A stretch of 14,449 nucleotides of DNA from JOPF133 sp035505095 (GTDB lineage Bacteria > Acidobacteriota > Terriglobia > Bryobacterales > Bryobacteraceae). Every line of letters starts with the position of its first letter. The stretch's first letter is position 1. The stretch is taken from contig DATJRE010000126.1 of assembly GCA_035505095.1 (NCBI GenBank), forward strand, positions 1 through 14,449. The letters are read 5' to 3'. This document shows, piece after piece, positions 13,102 to 14,449 of this stretch. The notes beneath the pieces were generated by a model. That model made no database searches. It worked only from the letters and a program-made list of their open reading frames with translations, and was not told where the DNA came from. The position numbers and the translations under genes are program-made.

Positions 13102-14449
13102 CGCAGCACCGGCTTACGCGCGGCGGCCACTTCATCCACGCGGCTGGTGCGCGTCCCGTGCGGAGCGCTCTTCACGAGCTGCGGATCGGTTTCGGCCTCC
13201 CGGGCAATCGAGATCATGGCGTCCACAAACTGGTCGATCTCCATTTTGCCCTCGGTCTCGGTCGGCTCGATCATCAGCGCGCCGTGCACAATCAGCGGAA
13301 AACTCACGGTGTAGGGGTGAAAGCCGTAATCGATCAGGCGCTTGGCCAGGTCGCCCGTGCGCACGCCGTGGCGCGCCTGCCGTTCGTCGCTGAAGACCAC
13401 TTCATGCATGTTGGGCGAGGGGTAGGGCAGCTCGTAATACGGCTCCAGCTTTTTGCGGATGTAGACCGCGTTGAGCACCGCATCCACAGTGGCGTTGCGC
13501 AGCCCCGGGCCGCCGTGCGCCAGGATGTAGGCCAGCGCCCGCACCAGCACTCCGAAATTGCCATAGAACGCCTTCACCCGGCCGATGGAGTGCTTGCGCT
13601 TGTAATCGTAAGCCCAGCGTTTGCCCGCGCGCTTCAGCCGCGGCGTGGGCAGGAACGGCTCCAGGGCCGCCTTCACCGCCACCGGACCCGCGCCCGGACC
13701 GCCGCCGCCATGGGGCGTGGAAAACGTCTTGTGCAGGTTGAGGTGCATCACATCCACGCCGAAATCGCCCGGCCGCGCAATGCCCACCAGCGCATTCATG
13801 TTGGCGCCATCCATGTAGAGCATGGCGCCCTTGGCGTGCAGGATTTCGGCCGCGTGAATGATGTTCTCCTCGAACACTCCGAGGGTGTTGGGATTGGTCA
13901 CCATCAGCGCGGCCACGTCGTCGGTCACCAGTTGCTCGAGCGCGCTCACATCCAGCACGCCGCTTTCGCTGGACTTGATATTCTGCACGGCGTAGCCGGC
14001 AATCGCGGCGGTGGCCGGGTTGGTGCCGTGGGCGGAATCCGGAATCAGGATCTTGCGCCGCGGATTGCCTCGCTGTTGCAGCAGGGCGCGGATTAAGAGG
14101 ATGCCGGTTAGCTCGCCGTGCGCGCCCGCGGCGGGCTGCAGCGTGACGGCGTCCATGCCGGTGATCTCGGCCAGCGCCGCCTCCATCCGCGCCATCACTT
14201 CCATGGATCCCTGCGCCAGCGCCTCGGGCTGATAAGGATGCGCCCAGGCCAGCGCTTCGGTGCGCGCCACCAGCTCGTTGATCCGCGGGTTGTACTTCAT
14301 GGTGCACGATCCCAGCGGGTACATGCCGTGATCGATAGCGTAATTCCAGGTGGAAAGCCGCGTGAAGTGGCGGATGGCTTCCACTTCGCTGACTTCCGGG
14401 AAGCCTTCGATTTCCGCCCGCACGTTTTCCGCGCCCAGCGCTTCCGCCG
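13086..14449 (-). CDS. gcvPB: Glycine dehydrogenase (decarboxylating) subunit 2, N-terminus cut by window edge
   Basis: P-protein subunit 2 of the glycine cleavage system. With subunit 1 it forms the PLP-dependent decarboxylase that releases CO2 from glycine and loads the aminomethyl group onto the lipoyl arm of H-protein. Conserved blocks are visible: RHFTRLSTWNYAIDHGMYPLGSCTMKYNPR near the start, the glycine-rich AAGAHGELTGILLIRA, DSAHGTNPATAA, and NLHKTFSTPHGGGGPGAGP holding the PLP-binding lysine (codon 13728-13730). The frame runs off the right edge with no start; 454 residues are visible against about 480-500 usual, so only some 25-45 residues are missing. A GTG at 14423 lies inside the conserved N-terminal region and is not the start. 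The short length and lack of the N-terminal half show the split gcvPA/gcvPB form. Its last codons overlap the glycosyltransferase start. Confidence 0.96.
   Translation of the reverse strand, partial: AEALGAENVRAEIEGFPEVSEVEAIRHFTRLSTWNYAIDHGMYPLGSCTMKYNPRINELVARTEALAWAHPYQPEALAQGSMEVMARMEAALAEITGMDAVTLQPAAGAHGELTGILLIRALLQQRGNPRRKILIPDSAHGTNPATAAIAGYAVQNIKSSESGVLDVSALEQLVTDDVAALMVTNPNTLGVFEENIIHAAEILHAKGAMLYMDGANMNALVGIARPGDFGVDVMHLNLHKTFSTPHGGGGPGAGPVAVKAALEPFLPTPRLKRAGKRWAYDYKRKHSIGRVKAFYGNFGVLVRALAYILAHGGPGLRNATVDAVLNAVYIRKKLEPYYELPYPSPNMHEVVFSDERQARHGVRTGDLAKRLIDYGFHPYTVSFPLIVHGALMIEPTETEGKMEIDQFVDAMISIAREAETDPQLVKSAPHGTRTSRVDEVAAARKPVLRWKPA

Overview
The window looks like a GC-rich chromosomal segment from an Acidobacteriota bacterium, most likely a Solibacter/Bryobacter-type soil lineage. 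Two genes carry this inference. One is a TIGR03435-type secreted protein (3850-4602), a family greatly expanded in Solibacter. The other is a duplicated MacB/FtsX-type permease of the ADOP class (acidobacterial duplicated orphan permease, 7232-9691). No rRNA, tRNA, CRISPR array, insertion sequence or phage gene was seen. No gene-free stretch exceeds about 220 bp.

Layout, left to right. At the left edge a partial TMEM175/DUF1211 channel-like gene (1-573, minus) is divergent from a FucP-family sugar:proton symporter (649-2217, plus). A convergent AlgC-type phosphomannomutase/phosphoglucomutase follows (2340-3740, minus). The symporter's intrinsic terminator lies inside the mutase's coding end. 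Next come the TIGR03435 protein (plus) and a convergent ECF sigma factor (4632-5204, minus). The sigma factor is divergent from a three-domain FHA-GAF-PP2C phosphatase (5421-7055, plus), and a perfect 12-bp palindrome sits midway between their starts. The ADOP permease follows, preceded by an operator-like inverted repeat. A convergent YggX-type protein (9702-10034, minus) comes next.

The 10.1-11.4 kb stretch is the accessory part. It holds an intact VapBC toxin-antitoxin pair, then a second antitoxin that shares the DNA-binding half of the first but has a different toxin-binding tail, then a 23-codon stub of a second PIN toxin. A 62-bp decayed copy of the 3' end of the neighbouring glycosyltransferase gene lies before this second module, and the real 3' end lies after it. 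The second module is therefore bracketed by direct repeats 538 bp apart, a footprint of insertion or duplication at a gene end. The right side is a GT-C glycosyltransferase (11326-13101, minus) whose start overlaps the end of gcvPB, glycine decarboxylase subunit 2 (13086 to beyond the right edge, minus).

The genes do not form one pathway. Plausible functional units are sugar uptake and hexose-phosphate conversion, an extracytoplasmic sigma/phosphatase signalling pair, the toxin-antitoxin island, and a gcvPB-glycosyltransferase co-transcribed pair. Several starts have a TANNNT -10-like box only 6-13 bp upstream and no Shine-Dalgarno sequence, suggesting frequent leaderless transcripts.
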